This document shows, in pieces, positions 46,976-60,400 of a stretch of DNA of 64,000 nucleotides (position 1 is the stretch's first letter; every line of letters begins with the position of its first letter). A program made the position numbers and the translations under genes. The stretch comes from Owenia fusiformis (taxonomy: Eukaryota; Annelida; Polychaeta; Sabellida; Oweniidae). Location: positions 9,677,730 to 9,741,729 of the forward strand of contig CAIIXF020000007.1 of NCBI GenBank assembly GCA_903813345.2, given 5' to 3'. The notes under the pieces were generated by a model. It was not told where the DNA came from. It made no database searches and was given only the letters and a program-made list of their open reading frames with translations.

Positions 46976-49900
46976 ATACGATATTAATTAATTAATTAAT
47001 TATCAATTATTGATAAAGTTAGAGCATATAGTGCATTACTTCTGGGACAACCCTCGTATGACGTACAATCGCATATTAACTTATCATAATCAATTGTATC
47101 ATTCTTGTTACATTTTTTTATAAACTGAATAAAAAGTGTACGTTCGCTTTTAATTAACACTGTTTTCAATTCTTCAGACTTCAGACATATCTCGAACTAT
47201 TTCAACTTCAAACGTCCGAACCACGGGGTCCGAACTCATTAATTGCTTACTTTATGAAATGCAACATCATGTAAAACCGAATCGTCATACTTGTAATCTT
47301 TTGACTGAATAATGTTGTTGTACTTATATGTTATTTGTTAATTGTGCAAGTGTCACAGAAATCAGATCCACAGGACCACAACATACATTCAAATATACAA
47401 ATAAAAAAAAATCCTATGGTACCAATCTGATGAAAAGTTGTACGTGGGTGCAGCCCCTGGCTTCTCCACCCAAATTGTCAACCACCTACAAAGCTTGCGT
47501 CACTGTAAGTCCAGCAATATGTATTATTTTCTTTCCAAAGATCAAATGTTCACCAATGCAGAGATCACCAGATCGGTGTAATGCAGTTGTTATTTGAAAA
47601 TCCAAAGGAATAACACATAACATTCTGAATAACACCAAATAAATCCTCCTAGGTTTCTTTCTTTATCAATTTAATTTCTATGTTTTCCCTTTATTAAAGT
47701 TTAGATGAAATATAAAGGATAGCCTACCCGTCATGCATGAAGGTATTGATATTTCTGCTTGGTCGATTATGATAATCTATTAATCCTGTATTTATATTGC
47801 GTCTAGTCCTTCCGTATCTGCACTGATCCTTCTAGGTATATTTTCCAATATTCTGTTTTAATTCATCAGTTTATACGTTTCTCTATAGAAATCTTATTAC
47901 TATGTCATCCGTTTTTGTAATTTATCAAACCAAATGCATTTACTTGTTATTGTAATAGATCGTCTGTCATTCATTAGTAGCATTATCATTCAGTAAAATC
48001 AATCCATATTTATCTTGTAAATACTCGTATCTTTAATAAATTGCTGTGTATTTATTTTTCGTGTTTTTATCCAAGTCGGATGTTGAAATGCGTTTACGTT
48101 GTTATTTATTGCCACATGCTACCGCAGTAATCTCCATGTTCGATTGATCAATTCAATCCAATTCTGTCAACCACACGTTCATGTTAAATTTATCATACAA
48201 AGTCATGGTTTTGATTAGTAAATGATAAAAAATCAACATATGAACGAAAAATCAATATGCCATAAATTTTACACTGTAATAATAGTTAATATTTGATTGA
48301 AAACAATGTTATTTGACACTTTTATTCTTCATAAATTCGCTTTCGGGTTAAGTTTATGAAAATTACTTGCTCAAGTGTGTACATTTATTTCGTATCCGGC
48401 TGAAATTTCCATATTTTACCTTACCCTATCTATGTTCAATTAAACGAGACTCGTGCCGTTTATTTAATGTAAATATTTTTATATTCCGCTGTGTCGTCAG
48501 ATAAATTAATATAAAATACTATAAGTTATTAAATGATTTGAAGTGCAATACAGGATATCTTCTGTTCGAGAAATTCCGTATTGGAACGAGACGAAGTCGA
48601 GTGCCAATACAGAATATCGAGACAGAATATATTGGACAATTTACGATAATTGATATTTTAAAAATATGTTGTTGTACTAGAGACTGCGACATATATGTTG
48701 ATTTCATGGACATGCAATATGTTATTTTTTGTTGACCAGCTTTTAAGCAATCATGACCACAAGGTCCGTGTTTGGAATATTGCTTATCTTTTTAAAAAAA
48801 TATCAGTTTAATGGTGGATTTTTAGGCAATTAAGAAATATTTTATTTTTTGGAAATATAAACTCGGATTTCTTAACATAGAATGTATCGATTGCAATGAT
48901 ATTTGTGAGCATGTTAATAAAATGTATGTGCTACCAACTCTTGAAAGCGGGATGTCTTAGTCACATAATTAAGTATGTTTTACTATATGCATACGATTTG
49001 TCAAATATTTGTATCCTCCAACACATCGGCCATATTAATATAAACTATTGATGCATTATTTTGGTGAAAGCTATGCCACAAGGTACATTTTGATGACATA
49101 TCTTCGACTGCAGACAATGGAGATATATGATTGAGTGTAGGTATTTCTGTCGTGAATTTAAGTTGTCTAGATGAGGCTGTCCAATATTTTGTATCCTCCA
49201 AACATTAAAATATCATATTTGGGAAAAAATATTTTTAGATTATTATTTTGAGAAATGAAAGTACTTAATAAAGGTGTTTAGATCATCATTATTTAATTTT
49301 TAAATTATTTGAATTGTCTTCGTAAAACTTCATTAAGCATGTGTTGGGGGATACAAAATGACTTTAAAATTATGTGAAATATAAACGTACAATCAAAAGT
49401 TAGTTGTATTATGTTTATATTTAAATTACAGCAAAGAATGAGTCATTGCCAAACCAAGAAAAAATATATATCACTCTCGATCGGAGGATGAGTCTCACGT
49501 GTGATCATGTTATAACTTTGTGGGAATAGCGATGCATGTAACCTTTACATTTCTATTCAACATGCTATGCTTTCTTTTTATTTTCATGACTGACACATAA
49601 CCATACAACTTTGAATGATGCTTCTCATTCCCTCATTGCCCACGTTGCGTGTTTTTTATGATATTATATTTTGAATGCCGTTTGTCGTTCCCTATGATAA
49701 ATGTTTGGCCTTTACCCGAAATGATAAATGTTGCTTGCACATCTTAGTCATTGTAAGTGCCAGAATACTTTATATCGATTCTAATGAAAATGATTGCATC
49801 CATTGCAATCTTTAATACTTCACATGCAATTTAAGCAACATGCCCGTAGCCAGCTTTTAGTAAGGGGGGTCGAACCCATCCATGCTAAAGCAATACCATG

Positions 49901-49979
49901 GGCGACCCTGGAAATTCAGAGGGTGGGAGACGAAAATAAGGCATTAACATGACGAAATGTCACCACCTTGTTGCTCACA
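46976..49979. other. gene-free intergenic tract
   Basis: No gene supported. Contains a TTAA microsatellite near 46986 and a small inverted repeat near 48570-48615 (GTATTGG...CCAATAC). Confidence 0.45.
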
Positions 49980-50490
49980 AATTTATTAGTTCAATCTTAA
50001 GTCAAATTTGAATTTCCAAGAGCTTGTAGATGATTTTAAAAATAAAAATTGGTCAATATGAAGCAAGATGAAAAAACACCTTTTTTACCCTGACAAGGTC
50101 ATTGAAGGTGAAATCTCAAATCTAAAGTCAGATTTGAAGTTCTGAGAACTTGTAGATGCTTTTGAAAAAAAGAATTGATCAATTTGAAGCAAGTTGAAAA
50201 AAGACCTTTTTGACCTTGAGAAGGTCAAATATTTTTTTGACCTTGAGAATGTCATTGAAGGTCAAATCTATAGTCAGATTTGAACTTTTGAGAACTTCTA
50301 GATGATTATGAAAAAAGAATTGATCAACTTGAAACAAGTTGAAAAAATACCTTTTTGACATTGAGAAGGTTAATGAAGGTCGAATCTCAAATCTAAAGTC
50401 AGATTTGAACTTCTGATAACTTGTAGATGATTTGAAAAAAGAATTGGTCAACTTTTTGACCTTGAAAAGGTCATCGAATGTCAAATCTTG
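49980..50490. repeat. tandem repeat, ~130-150-bp units, about four copies
   Basis: Units share AAATCTAAAGTCAGATTTGA, GAACTTGTAGATGAT, GAATTGGTCAA, and TTTTTGACCTTGAGAAGGTC. Unit length drifts through small insertions. Not coding: the frames differ between units. Confidence 0.8.
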
Positions 50491-51475
50491 AAGGTCAAAT
50501 AGAAAGAATATCGTTCAAGATCGCACGAGCCGTCGTTCGAAAAGTTTAGCACGAATGCTTCAAGAGAAGAGATTTTATTATTTTTACATGAGATTTCTTA
50601 CGGATATAGTATCACCTATCCTACATTCATATCTGAAATGTCAGGACCATACACAATATATATATAGTCAGGTTATGATATAATTTACTTATAATCAATC
50701 AAAATATAGAGTTCTTATGTAGTTTTCCGTAGCAGGAATGCATTACGTGTAGCATTCTGTCCACCAGTCTTTGAAACCCATGTCTGAACCCTCCTACCTT
50801 TTGGATGTCAAGCCTTCTGATAACTACAGCTACCTTCAATACATTTCCCTTTGTCTAATTCCATCTTGAATTTAACTTAGCAATGCCTATAGGAGTCATC
50901 GTATGCAATGTCTTAATGCATGAATGATTTTAACTTGTGTAATTCTGTTTATTATCTGTTATTATCTCAGTATAATTTTCCAATTTTCAGATTTTGTTTC
51001 AATTCAACATGTGATTATTCAGTTGTTTATTTCAAAATATCAGCACGATAATCAGTGTTAATCTAGATTTACCATGGAATTGATACACCCTATATCCTAT
51101 TTTACGACCTTTCCGATGGTCTATAACGTGCTCCACAGCATCGTAAACCCACCATTATTAAGAGATCTATATTGTATTATACTGTCTACGGGTATCTTTA
51201 TATTGTTTCTTAAACATTCTACTTATTCAAGTGATGAGGGATCACACAGTAACCATGCAAGCGTAAAACAATTCCAGAAACCTGCATTAATACATCATCG
51301 CACACCTGTTTTATCAGTAGGATATTCTCATCAAGTAAATACAATATGCAGAAAACTAGAATAATTCCAGTCACTTTTCAGAAAACATTCTATTTATCTT
51401 ACTTAGTATCTTAGTATCTTACTTAGTATTAATGTCCCAGCAAAAACAGATCAAAATATTCAAAAATTAATTATA
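50491..51475. other. intergenic, no gene seen
   Basis: Nothing recognised apart from a short duplicated CTTACTTAGTATCTTAGTA-type phrase near 51408. Confidence 0.4.
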
Positions 51476-52438
51476 CAGGGTGGTCAAAAAAAACGGCAAC
51501 CCTAGTTTTTCCTAATATCTTTGTCATTCTAAAGAATAACTCCCTGATATTTTACACATTTGTACATCATTCAATTTCCTACCAACCTACCATATTTCAT
51601 GACCATCGGACTGATAGTCACAATTTAATTTCATTTTAAGCAACATACCCCAGATGGCCACTTTCGGGCTGTCTGAGCTGGTCTGTTATCCAAATAAACT
51701 CTATTTCCAACTTAATGCACTGGTAAACTCTAAAGATTATGTATTCTTGGGAGCCAAGCACTTTATGAAGTAGTGGAGAGGCACCTTCACACAGACAGAT
51801 GCACAGTTTAGTGTGTTCTCAGAAGCTCGAAGATAGGGTCCTTTTACCGTTGATGATGCTAACAGATATGCAATAACTGTCAACATCAAACTCTATTTTG
51901 TGATTCCCATGGAGTTCTTGGGGACTTAAGGTGACCCCAGAGGGATTGAAAGGCAGCAACAGTGATTCCAACAAGACAGAACCATACCCCATACACCAAA
52001 TGATGCACAATAATGGCTTGGGGACCACTTCAATGACCACATTATCAGCAGTACAACAGATAATGAATGGGCACCCCTTAGCCCAGATATGGCCCCATTT
52101 AATCTTTACCAGTGGGAACACCCTAACTATAGAGTGTAGGGTAAAAACACCAGAAAGACATTTGACCTCAATATAAAGATCACATGAGGAATGCTGTTAT
52201 GTCATTTACAGGTTTGGAAAACGCGTGCAGGTTAGCCTACAGCACGATATTGGAAAACTGGGGCACCTTGTTGAAAGTGCTGTAACATTGCAACTGTCTG
52301 TCCAATGTTCATGAAATAACACAGTCTAGTATGAAATTGAATGATGTACATGTGTGCTAAATATCAGGGCAAAATTTCCCAAAATAATGACAAAGATATG
52401 CGGAAAAATTAGGGTTGCCGTTTTTTTTGACCACCCTG
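51476..52438 (+). mobile_element. decayed Tc1/mariner-like element
   Basis: 963 bp between TA duplications (51474-51475 and 52439-52440). Ends are inverted: CAGGGTGGTCAAAAAAAACG at the left and its complement at the right. The interior keeps fragments of a DDE transposase. The 1-587 element is a second copy. Confidence 0.8.
51966..52139 (+). pseudogene. mariner/Tc1 transposase remnant
   Basis: One frame reads FQQDRTIPHT and later SPDMAPFNLYQWEHP, matching the second and third catalytic aspartate blocks of mariner/Tc1 transposases. About 36 residues separate the two aspartates, with one in-frame TAA between. The N-terminal DNA-binding region and first aspartate block cannot be read because of decay, so it is inactive. 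Confidence 0.65.
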
Positions 52439-52440
52439 TA

Positions 52441-53516
52441 CAAGTAGAAATTTTTCTTTACCAGTGTCTAATTCATTTTATGTTAAGTTGTTTCCATAAT
52501 ATCATCAACGATATGTCCTATTTTCACTTTCTTCGAATAACTTAATAAAATGACCATTCGATAATAATAAAAACTGGCAGATGTAAATTCTGAAAAGCGT
52601 ACCAACACACTCAGATACTACTCTTGCTCAAAGACTGTATCCACCCCCCCCCCGTCACCTTCACTCTCTTTACCTGGCAATATACAGTATACTCCTAGAG
52701 AGAAGGATAAAGGGGGGGGGGAGTACAGGGTCTTTTAAGCAAGACTACTCAGATACCATCAATAATTGAAAACAGTAGATGGGTCAGCCAATCCTTTATG
52801 AAAGTACAATTGCAAAAGGGGAAGGAGAGGTATTTAAAATAAGAGCTTTGGTAAAATGAGATAAGTGTGACGTAACATGTATGAGGATTGGGTATGTTTT
52901 TAGGGGTAGATATACCTTGGTACAGTTATGTCCTGCCTATAGCTATCATTGTGATGCATGCACGGTATTTATACCTTTTAGAACTTTAATTTAAAAAAGT
53001 TATCATGTTTGTTTGTACATGTTGTTGCATCAGAATTCAATTAGAAAAATAATTCAATTAGCTGTTTAAACGATACAAATGGAGCAGACATTTGAAAAGT
53101 CATGTCTGATAGGAAATACTTTCTTTTTGTAATATGAATCTCAATGGTAAACTTTAATTCAGTTATAAGAAGAAAGGAAAATGATTAGAAAAGTAACATT
53201 TCCAGAGAATGACAATTTATCATATAAACACAGATGTTTTCTTAAATAACCTCACAATCTCACAATAATATTTTCAATTAGAAAAGAGTAATGTATTCCT
53301 ATTAATATTGATTTTTAGTTATACATCCATAATCATTGCAAATACGACTTTCTTAACATAGGGTATATATGGTTTAATATACTTCATGTTTTGTGGCATA
53401 TAAAACAATTTATAGCTTTATATTCAAGGTTTGGGTTATAAAGATAAGGTACCACGTCCCTCAAAATTTAAAGATAATAAAGAGTCCTCAAATAAGGCAC
53501 CCCTTGCATTCGTTCA
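52441..53516. other. intergenic with one poly-C/poly-G foldback
   Basis: About 52617-52750 is a small inverted element (TACTCTTGCTCAAAGACTG pairing imperfectly with a right-hand copy; C-run at 52645 and G-run at 52711). No gene. Confidence 0.4.
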
Positions 53517-53565
53517 ACTTCACTTTTTAAAAGAGAGCTTCGTCTTCGGTAGTTTATAACTAGAC
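53517..53565. mobile_element. fragment of the 2125-type TTAA MITE
   Basis: Inverted match to the right end of the 2125-2724 element (AAGAGAGCTTCGTC...TAGTTTATAACTAGACT). Confidence 0.55.
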
Positions 53566-53727
53566 TGTGCGCGAAGGGTACAAATATGGCTTCTCAAAAA
53601 AGTGGTATTTTGTTTTATTTTACAGACCCCTCCTCCCGACCTCCAAACAAAGAGGATCGTGACTTGTGACAAGTCAGAATAATTGTAGGAACAAGTGAAC
53701 GTTTGCTGCTTAAGGTGCAGTGGTACT

Positions 53728-53880
53728 TAACAGGAAATGACAAAACAGGAAGTGACAAAGAATGTGGCATTTAGACATTTTTTGAACAAAGATAACAGAG
53801 TTCTGTTTTGACCTCCAGTCAATTCAAATAGTTCCACATATCATTTACTGATTAAGAAAATGGTCATAAATAAAATAATC
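53728..53880. mobile_element. fragment of the 41081-type foldback arm
   Basis: Matches the outer half of that arm: TTAACAGGAAATGACAAAAC and AGATAACAGAGTTCTGTTT are both present. Confidence 0.65.
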
Positions 53881-54053
53881 AACTGTTGCTAAATGCAAAC
53901 TGATACATACAGATTCAGGTGAGAAATCATCAAATGACAAGAATTTTGGCGTTTTTTAGAGAGGCAAATCACGTATCAATGACTTCAGGAATGGTGTCCA
54001 AATGTAGTGGAATAGCAAAGTTAATTTCATGGTTATTCATTTGTTGAAACACT

Positions 54054-54350
54054 ATGGCGGATCCGGGGGGGGGGAGGAATGGGGCCCGCCCCCCCCCCCC
54101 CCCCCTAAGGTTGGCCCAGAAAAAAAAAGTTGGGCCCAAAAAGATTTTAGGCCAAAAAAGGCCTTTTGTGGGCCTTTTGGTCATTATTGGGCCTTCTAAG
54201 GCCTCATTTTTAAATTTTAGGCCAAATTTTGAAGAAAATGGGCCTCAAATTTTCAAAATTTGGGCCCACTTTTCGGTTTTAGGGGCCCAAAGATTTTTTC
54301 TATGACCTCAAATTTGGGCACCCCCCCTGTTGGTTCCTGGATCCGCCACT
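54054..54350. mobile_element. hAT MITE, GGCGGATC family
   Basis: 297 bp with inverted ends ATGGCGGATCC and GGATCCGCCACT and a perfect 8-bp duplication GAAACACT (54046-54053 and 54351-54358), the hAT hallmark. Interior made of GGCCC/GGCCTTTT phrases as at 20922. Confidence 0.85.
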
Positions 54351-54358
54351 GAAACACT

Positions 54359-54719
54359 TGATTTTTTTTTTGAAAAATTCAAATGAAACATATATCAACA
54401 CTTAAATTTTGATATATGAAGGGAGGAAAAGGGGTTAAACCATGATCAATTTAACTTCATTTTTTCCATAACTGCTGATATTTGGAGTTGATCCCTTCAG
54501 CCTAGGAGCCTTCCACTAATATACAGTTAATCGTCAGTTGGAAAAACCATTATGTCAGAATCAAATAAACGCCATGGGCAAAACACACAAACACATATAT
54601 TTAATATATAAAATTGTGTTGAATTATTAATTTTCATTATTATTCATTATTATGTACAGTGTGATAGTATTTAGTTATTTTACATTACACAACTACATAT
54701 AACTCATTGTACTAGTCCA
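54359..54719. other. intergenic spacer
   Basis: AT-rich; nothing recognised. Confidence 0.4.
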
Positions 54720-54935
54720 CAAATACAGTACAGTACAATACAATACAGTGCCGTACAGTGCAGTTAAGCACAGTACAGTACAGCAAAGTACAGTACAGTA
54801 CAATACAGTGCAGTTAAGCACAGTACAGTACAGCAAAGTACAGTACAATACAGTGCCGTACAGTGCAGTTAAGCACAGTACAGTACAGTAAAGTACAATA
54901 TAGTACAGTACAGTGCAGTGCAGTACAATACAGCC
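54720..54935. repeat. CAGTA-type satellite with higher-order period
   Basis: Built from 5-bp CAGTA/CAATA units with larger blocks repeated around GTGCAGTTAAGCACAGTACA (three copies). Confidence 0.85.
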
Positions 54936-55469
54936 CTATAGACGCATTTACCAGTAATTATAAGTAATATTTACCATGTGATTTCTGCATAAGGACTCAA
55001 CAGTATAGAGAGGCAAGCACAAGAATTGCAGTTGATATTCCATAATTACTATAGATAGTTCAGATACATTTCCTCCAGTGTATAAATACTACAAATTGGT
55101 TTGCTCTATTTGATCAATGACTCCCGACCAAGCAAAGGCAAACAAAACATGTCATTATACAATAAAATATAATTGAAACATTAAATTGCAGTACAAAATC
55201 CAATAAAAATCTCATGCAGACGTGATTTCCTAACAGAATAGAAACAGAAAAGGAATCAGAAAGGAGTACAAATTACATTGTAAACTCAAATATTCTACAT
55301 ATTAAATTAAATAGTATAATAATTATCAGAAAACAAAGCACTTTACTTTAATATCAACAACATGACAATTGATATATGACCACATTTATATCACCCTGAT
55401 TATATATAACATAACTACAGTTAGTGGCATGCCCATAGATACATTACTGTAATTACATAAATTGATCTA

Positions 55470-56165
55470 GAAATATGTTCACCAGAGAGATGCTTTACTG
55501 AAAAATTGTTTACTAGTAAGGTATTCAGTGGGGAGGTGCTCACTGAAAAAGTGTTCACTAGGAAAGTGTTTTCTATAAAGGTGTTCACTGGGGAAGTATT
55601 TCATATCAAGGTGTTCCCTAGGGAAGTGTTCACTAGGGAAGTGTTGTCTATAGAGATGTTCAGAAAGGAAGTGTTTCCTATCAAGGTGTTCACTTGGGAA
55701 GTGTTGTCTATAGAGGTGTTCACTGGGGAAGTGTTTCCTATCAAGGTGTTCACTTGGGAAGTGTTGTCTAAAGAGGTGTTCAGAAGGAAAGTGTTTTCTA
55801 TAAAGGTGTTCAGAAGGGAAATGTTTTCTATAAAGGTGTTCACTAGAAAAATGTTTTCTATGGAGGTGTTCACTAGAGAAGTGTTTTCTATAGAGGTGTT
55901 CAGAAGGGAAGTGTTTTCTCTCAAGGTGTTTACAAGAGAAGTGTAGAGGTGTTCAGAAGAGATGTGTTTTCTATAAAGGTGTTCACTAGAGAAGTGTTTT
56001 CTATCAAGATGTTCACTAAAGAGGTGTTTCCATTAAGGTGTTCACTAGGGAAGTGTTTTCTATAAATATATTCACTAGGGAAGTATTTTCTATAGAAGTG
56101 TTCAGGAGGGAAGAGTTTTCTGTCAAGGTGTTCACTAGAAAAGTATCCTCAAAAAATGTGTTCAC
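55470..56165. repeat. 30-bp minisatellite, ~22 units
   Basis: Units of about 30 bp with GTGTTCACTAGGGAAGTGTT and a TTCTATAAAG-type second half. Open on both strands over ~440 bp because the unit is a multiple of three; not a gene. It lies about 1.1-1.7 kb past the DIP2 stop, possibly inside its 3' UTR. Confidence 0.9.
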
Positions 56166-57228
56166 TTAATCATTAGGTAGGTCTTCTAGAGAGGTGTTCT
56201 CTCATATCTTGAAACCCATAAGCTAGAAAAATACCACAAGGGAAGGAATCACATCAATAGCCTTGAACATTCTGTATTTATGAGACATAAATCAATACTT
56301 TAGCAAATAATACTATGTTATCATAACAATGTGCAGTCAGATTATCCCATATTTATCATATTGTCAATCAAAATAACAATGCACTCACATGTTTTTATCT
56401 GAACATAAATAAACATTATCATTGTAATATATCTGACATTTTATCCATTTCAAACCATATTTTAAATAACACAAAGAAACTTTTATAAATATATGCTTAT
56501 GTTATATTGGTACATGGTGAATTGAAGATGCTATATATCTTTACACCCCATATGTAAGAATGAAGCTTATAAAGCTTTATGAAGGAGTAAAATCTCTATG
56601 TGGTGGGTCATGCTTTAAAATTGAAATTTTCATTTGGAGTGTCATGTCAATAATATATAAAGTATTTCATATCAAAATAATCTGGATAATAGATACAGCA
56701 CCAAAACACACATATGTGTGGTAGACATAAAACATGATTTAAAACAATACATGTGAAATTCTTTAAATTTTCTGTCAACTCTCAATGAACTTTAAACTCT
56801 TGTATAAAGTATATCCATTTTCTGAATCTATAAGATATTTTTATTTCATCACAGACAAGTACTTTTTCCCTCATGTTCACTTTATCCCGCTCATTAGATA
56901 TCAGAATTATTTTCTGGTTCTACCGAAAAGCGAAAGCACAGGATTAGTGAACGTTTTTGCAGTAACGAGATCTCAGTTGTACACTTCATGTAGATGTACA
57001 AGCGCCGGTGTCATCTATGTATCCCAAAAACTTGCTTGAAGTCTTAGCGTAGCTCAACTATTAAATAACTAGCTCAAAATGAGACGAAGCTACCATACAC
57101 TAGTTACATATCAAACTGCACACCGATGACAACTGCACACCGATGACAACTGCACACCGATGACTCAACTTGAAGCACTATGTCCCAGGATTTAACTATG
57201 TAAATTTCTCTCACAGATAATAAGGAAA
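56166..57228 (-). other. DIP2 3' flank, probable 3' UTR
   Basis: Immediately downstream of the DIP2 stop. A 17-bp unit AACTGCACACCGATGAC is repeated three times at about 57112-57163. The transcript end cannot be fixed from sequence alone. Confidence 0.4.
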
Positions 57229-57481
57229 TCACATGTTATAAGCTACATATATTGGATCCAAATGGTCAGCGAGGAAGCCATCTCGTAAATGCATGCGTTG
57301 CTTTTCACCACGGGAATTTATTGGTACGACCCCAGGGTCTACAACGACCACTACCCCAACAATGAGGTAATGATCTTCGAGTACAACGTTTGTTACTAGT
57401 GGCACCAAATCAAGAGCCTCATTTTCATTTCCATCCAGCTCCACCACAACGACCAGTAAATTTGTCCATGTGAACACAGCA
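57229..57481 (-). CDS. DIP2: DIP2 terminal exon
   Basis: Encodes AVFTWTNLLVVVVELDGNEN to LADHLDPIYVAYNM and TGA. Contains the A10-like GEKQRMHLRDGF. Confidence 0.98.
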
Positions 57482-60400
57482 CTGAAAAATAAATTTTCAT
57501 TTAGAACTACAAATAGAACAATAATGCAATCTATATATCAATATAAGTTAACTGTAAGGAACATGGAGTTAGTGGGCATGCAAAATCAATGCTGTCTTTT
57601 TATCAAAAAAAAATTTTTTTCATTTAGGGGCAGGAGTAAACAACTCCTGACATAAAGCAGATATGATATGGTATTTTTAACCTAAAGGAATCAATATAAT
57701 TTTTTGATAGATGTATTTGGACATGTTTTCTAATCAGTAGTGTGAAAACTATTTCACTCTAACGATCGTTATAGCTGCTTAATAAGCAATATTCGAATTG
57801 GTTGTGACGTTATTGGCCCCCACGTGATCTCTCACTGGCCCCCACGTGGACCGTTTTGGTCCATTAGATCATGACGGCATAATGCCAAAATGTTTTGTTA
57901 TTTGTTTACACAACAATCCTATGGTTGCCGTGACGTTGTGATTACTATGGAACCAATAAACCAAAGCTATAATTTGTATATGACGTTACTTATCACGTGG
58001 GGGCCAATTTGATTTATCAGTTAGTTTTATTTCGTTATCTATGACCGTTAGCAGTTATCTAACATTTATTTTATAATGGCTATCGCAAGAACTCTACGGT
58101 GGGCTTACAATAGAGAAAACCGCATTTTTGTAGCTGCAAGTTGAGAAAAGCTATTTCAGTTGTCCTTTAACACACACAACCATTCATTCTTGTGCGCATA
58201 AAACATTAATATTTAGATCCAACCCCTAAATGAAGCACTACAAGTCTATATTTTGCTATTTTCACTCAATGTGGACGAATATACAAATGACTCTGATAAA
58301 GTTTGTTAAAATAAAACGCTTTCACTTACGATTCACATATCTTTCTATGGCACCTGACAACACTGGTCTCTACATCAATAGGGTGGTATCTCATACCACG
58401 TAACATAACAGTTTCATCCAAAGCTCCTACCACATACAAGGCATCGTGTCTCTCTGCAAACATTCATTAATCAGTTCATTTTCATAAGTTTATTTGGTGA
58501 AATGAGTGGGATTACTAACAATTGATGGCAACCTTAAACTAGGTTTTGCATATGTTCAAAATGACTTCAGGTTTGTTTCATCAGTTTATGATTTTGACAT
58601 TAGTCGGGCGCGGGATTACAGAAAAACATTCAACATCTGCAGAGAGAAGGAGGGGGACATCATGAGTGCGATGAAAAGAATACTTGGAGATTACCAACAT
58701 ACCTCCATCAGACTGTGTCATTTCAGTTCTCCGGACAAAGCCTAGGTACCCTGTACGTGCGTATGTGTTGCCTGTGTCTCCCATAGTCAATCGAGACTCA
58801 AAATGATCAGCGTGGATCGACTCCTCACCATATATGGTAAAATAACCGCTAGCGTTATGTGGACAGCTCACCCAGATTTCTCCAAGGTGAGAATCAGCAC
58901 ATTGACCTTTGGTCTCAGGGTTGGCTATGACCACTTTAACACCAGGCAGAAGCTAAAATGTAACACATCCATTTAGTCAGCAATTTGAAAAATGTTTCTT
59001 GAAAGTTTTCATTGCATATCTGTTGTGACAAAATATATTGATATAATATTGAGATGTAGAAACTAATATGTCTTTTCTTTATAGTATCTAAATAAGCATT
59101 TTAAAAATTTCTAGAAATATGTCACCATAGTATGGGGACAATAATATTGATAAGAACTGCATTGAGAAATGCAGCCTTTATCAACCTGGGTAAATAAAAA
59201 TGTTAACAAAACTTGAGCATTGAATTTGATGAAAAACATTTGTTACCTTTCCAGACTCCAATATACATAAGCTGTGTGGACTCCCTTTCTCTACTAGAGT
59301 CACTCTGTCATTCCTTAGTGCTCTCATATCAACATAAACAGCAGTAGGGTCTGGGCATGATGCTCCCTGAAATCAAACATTCTCGATATAGTCAATGGTT
59401 ACTACTGTACTGCAGAACAACAGGGGTTTCTATAGACTTTCAGACAATACGCATAATTATGTAATTTTGCCATGGAAACTTGCAAAATGAAATCAATGTT
59501 TCTCAATTTAAGTACAGGCTTGAAGAATGAATTTGTTAAAAATGCATTCTTGAAAATTTGGCAAACACAGAAAATACTTGATCTCTCAAAATGACCACTT
59601 GGTAGTAGGTGTATGTTATCACTATGATATAAGATGCAGAGAGTGTGACCAAACCATGAATAAGCTACACCCACATCAAACATTAAAATAGAAGATTCGG
59701 CTCACCTGAAGGCAGATGCCCACATTGACTCTGCAACCAAAACTTGTGCTAACTGAGCGAGGGAACAGGCCTAGACTTGAGAATAGCTTAGAGAAAGATG
59801 TAGTGAGTTGTATTCTGGGTCGTTCTTCTGCTATCACACACAATGTTCGCACACAGTTCAGGTTCACGCCTTTAGTCTGAAAAGTTGGCGAAAAAATGTT
59901 AAACAACATACATATTATCTTCAGTTCACACGAAAACATTGGTGTTCGCACACAGTTCAGGTTCATGCCTTTAGTCTGAAATGTTGGGGAAAAAATGTCA
60001 AATAACATTCATATTATCTCCAGTTCACACTAAAACATTAATGTCTGCCTCAATACAAAATTAATTCATTCGAGCCTCATATGACAGAACATCTAAATGA
60101 GCAATATACTGTGATTTGACACGTGATGACTGTCATGAGATATGAATAGTAATGTGATTTATACATAAGCAGTAATGTGTTATGTAAATAGTGATTGGTT
60201 TGACAAGTACGAATTCATGTATGTGTAATTTTACGATAAAGTTGTCTGTAGAGTTGCATAAATGTGGCTGACTTACCTTCAACATAGCAGTAGATGTCCC
60301 TAAGTCTGACTTACCTTCAACATAGCAGTAGATGTCCCTAAGCCTGACTTACCTTCAACATAGCAGTAGATGTCCCTAAGCCTGACTTACCTTCAACATA

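Noticed and set aside
55506-55946. 146-codon frame with VFTREVFSIK-type repeats
   Set aside because: Open only because the minisatellite unit is 30 bp; no start context, domain or splice signals.
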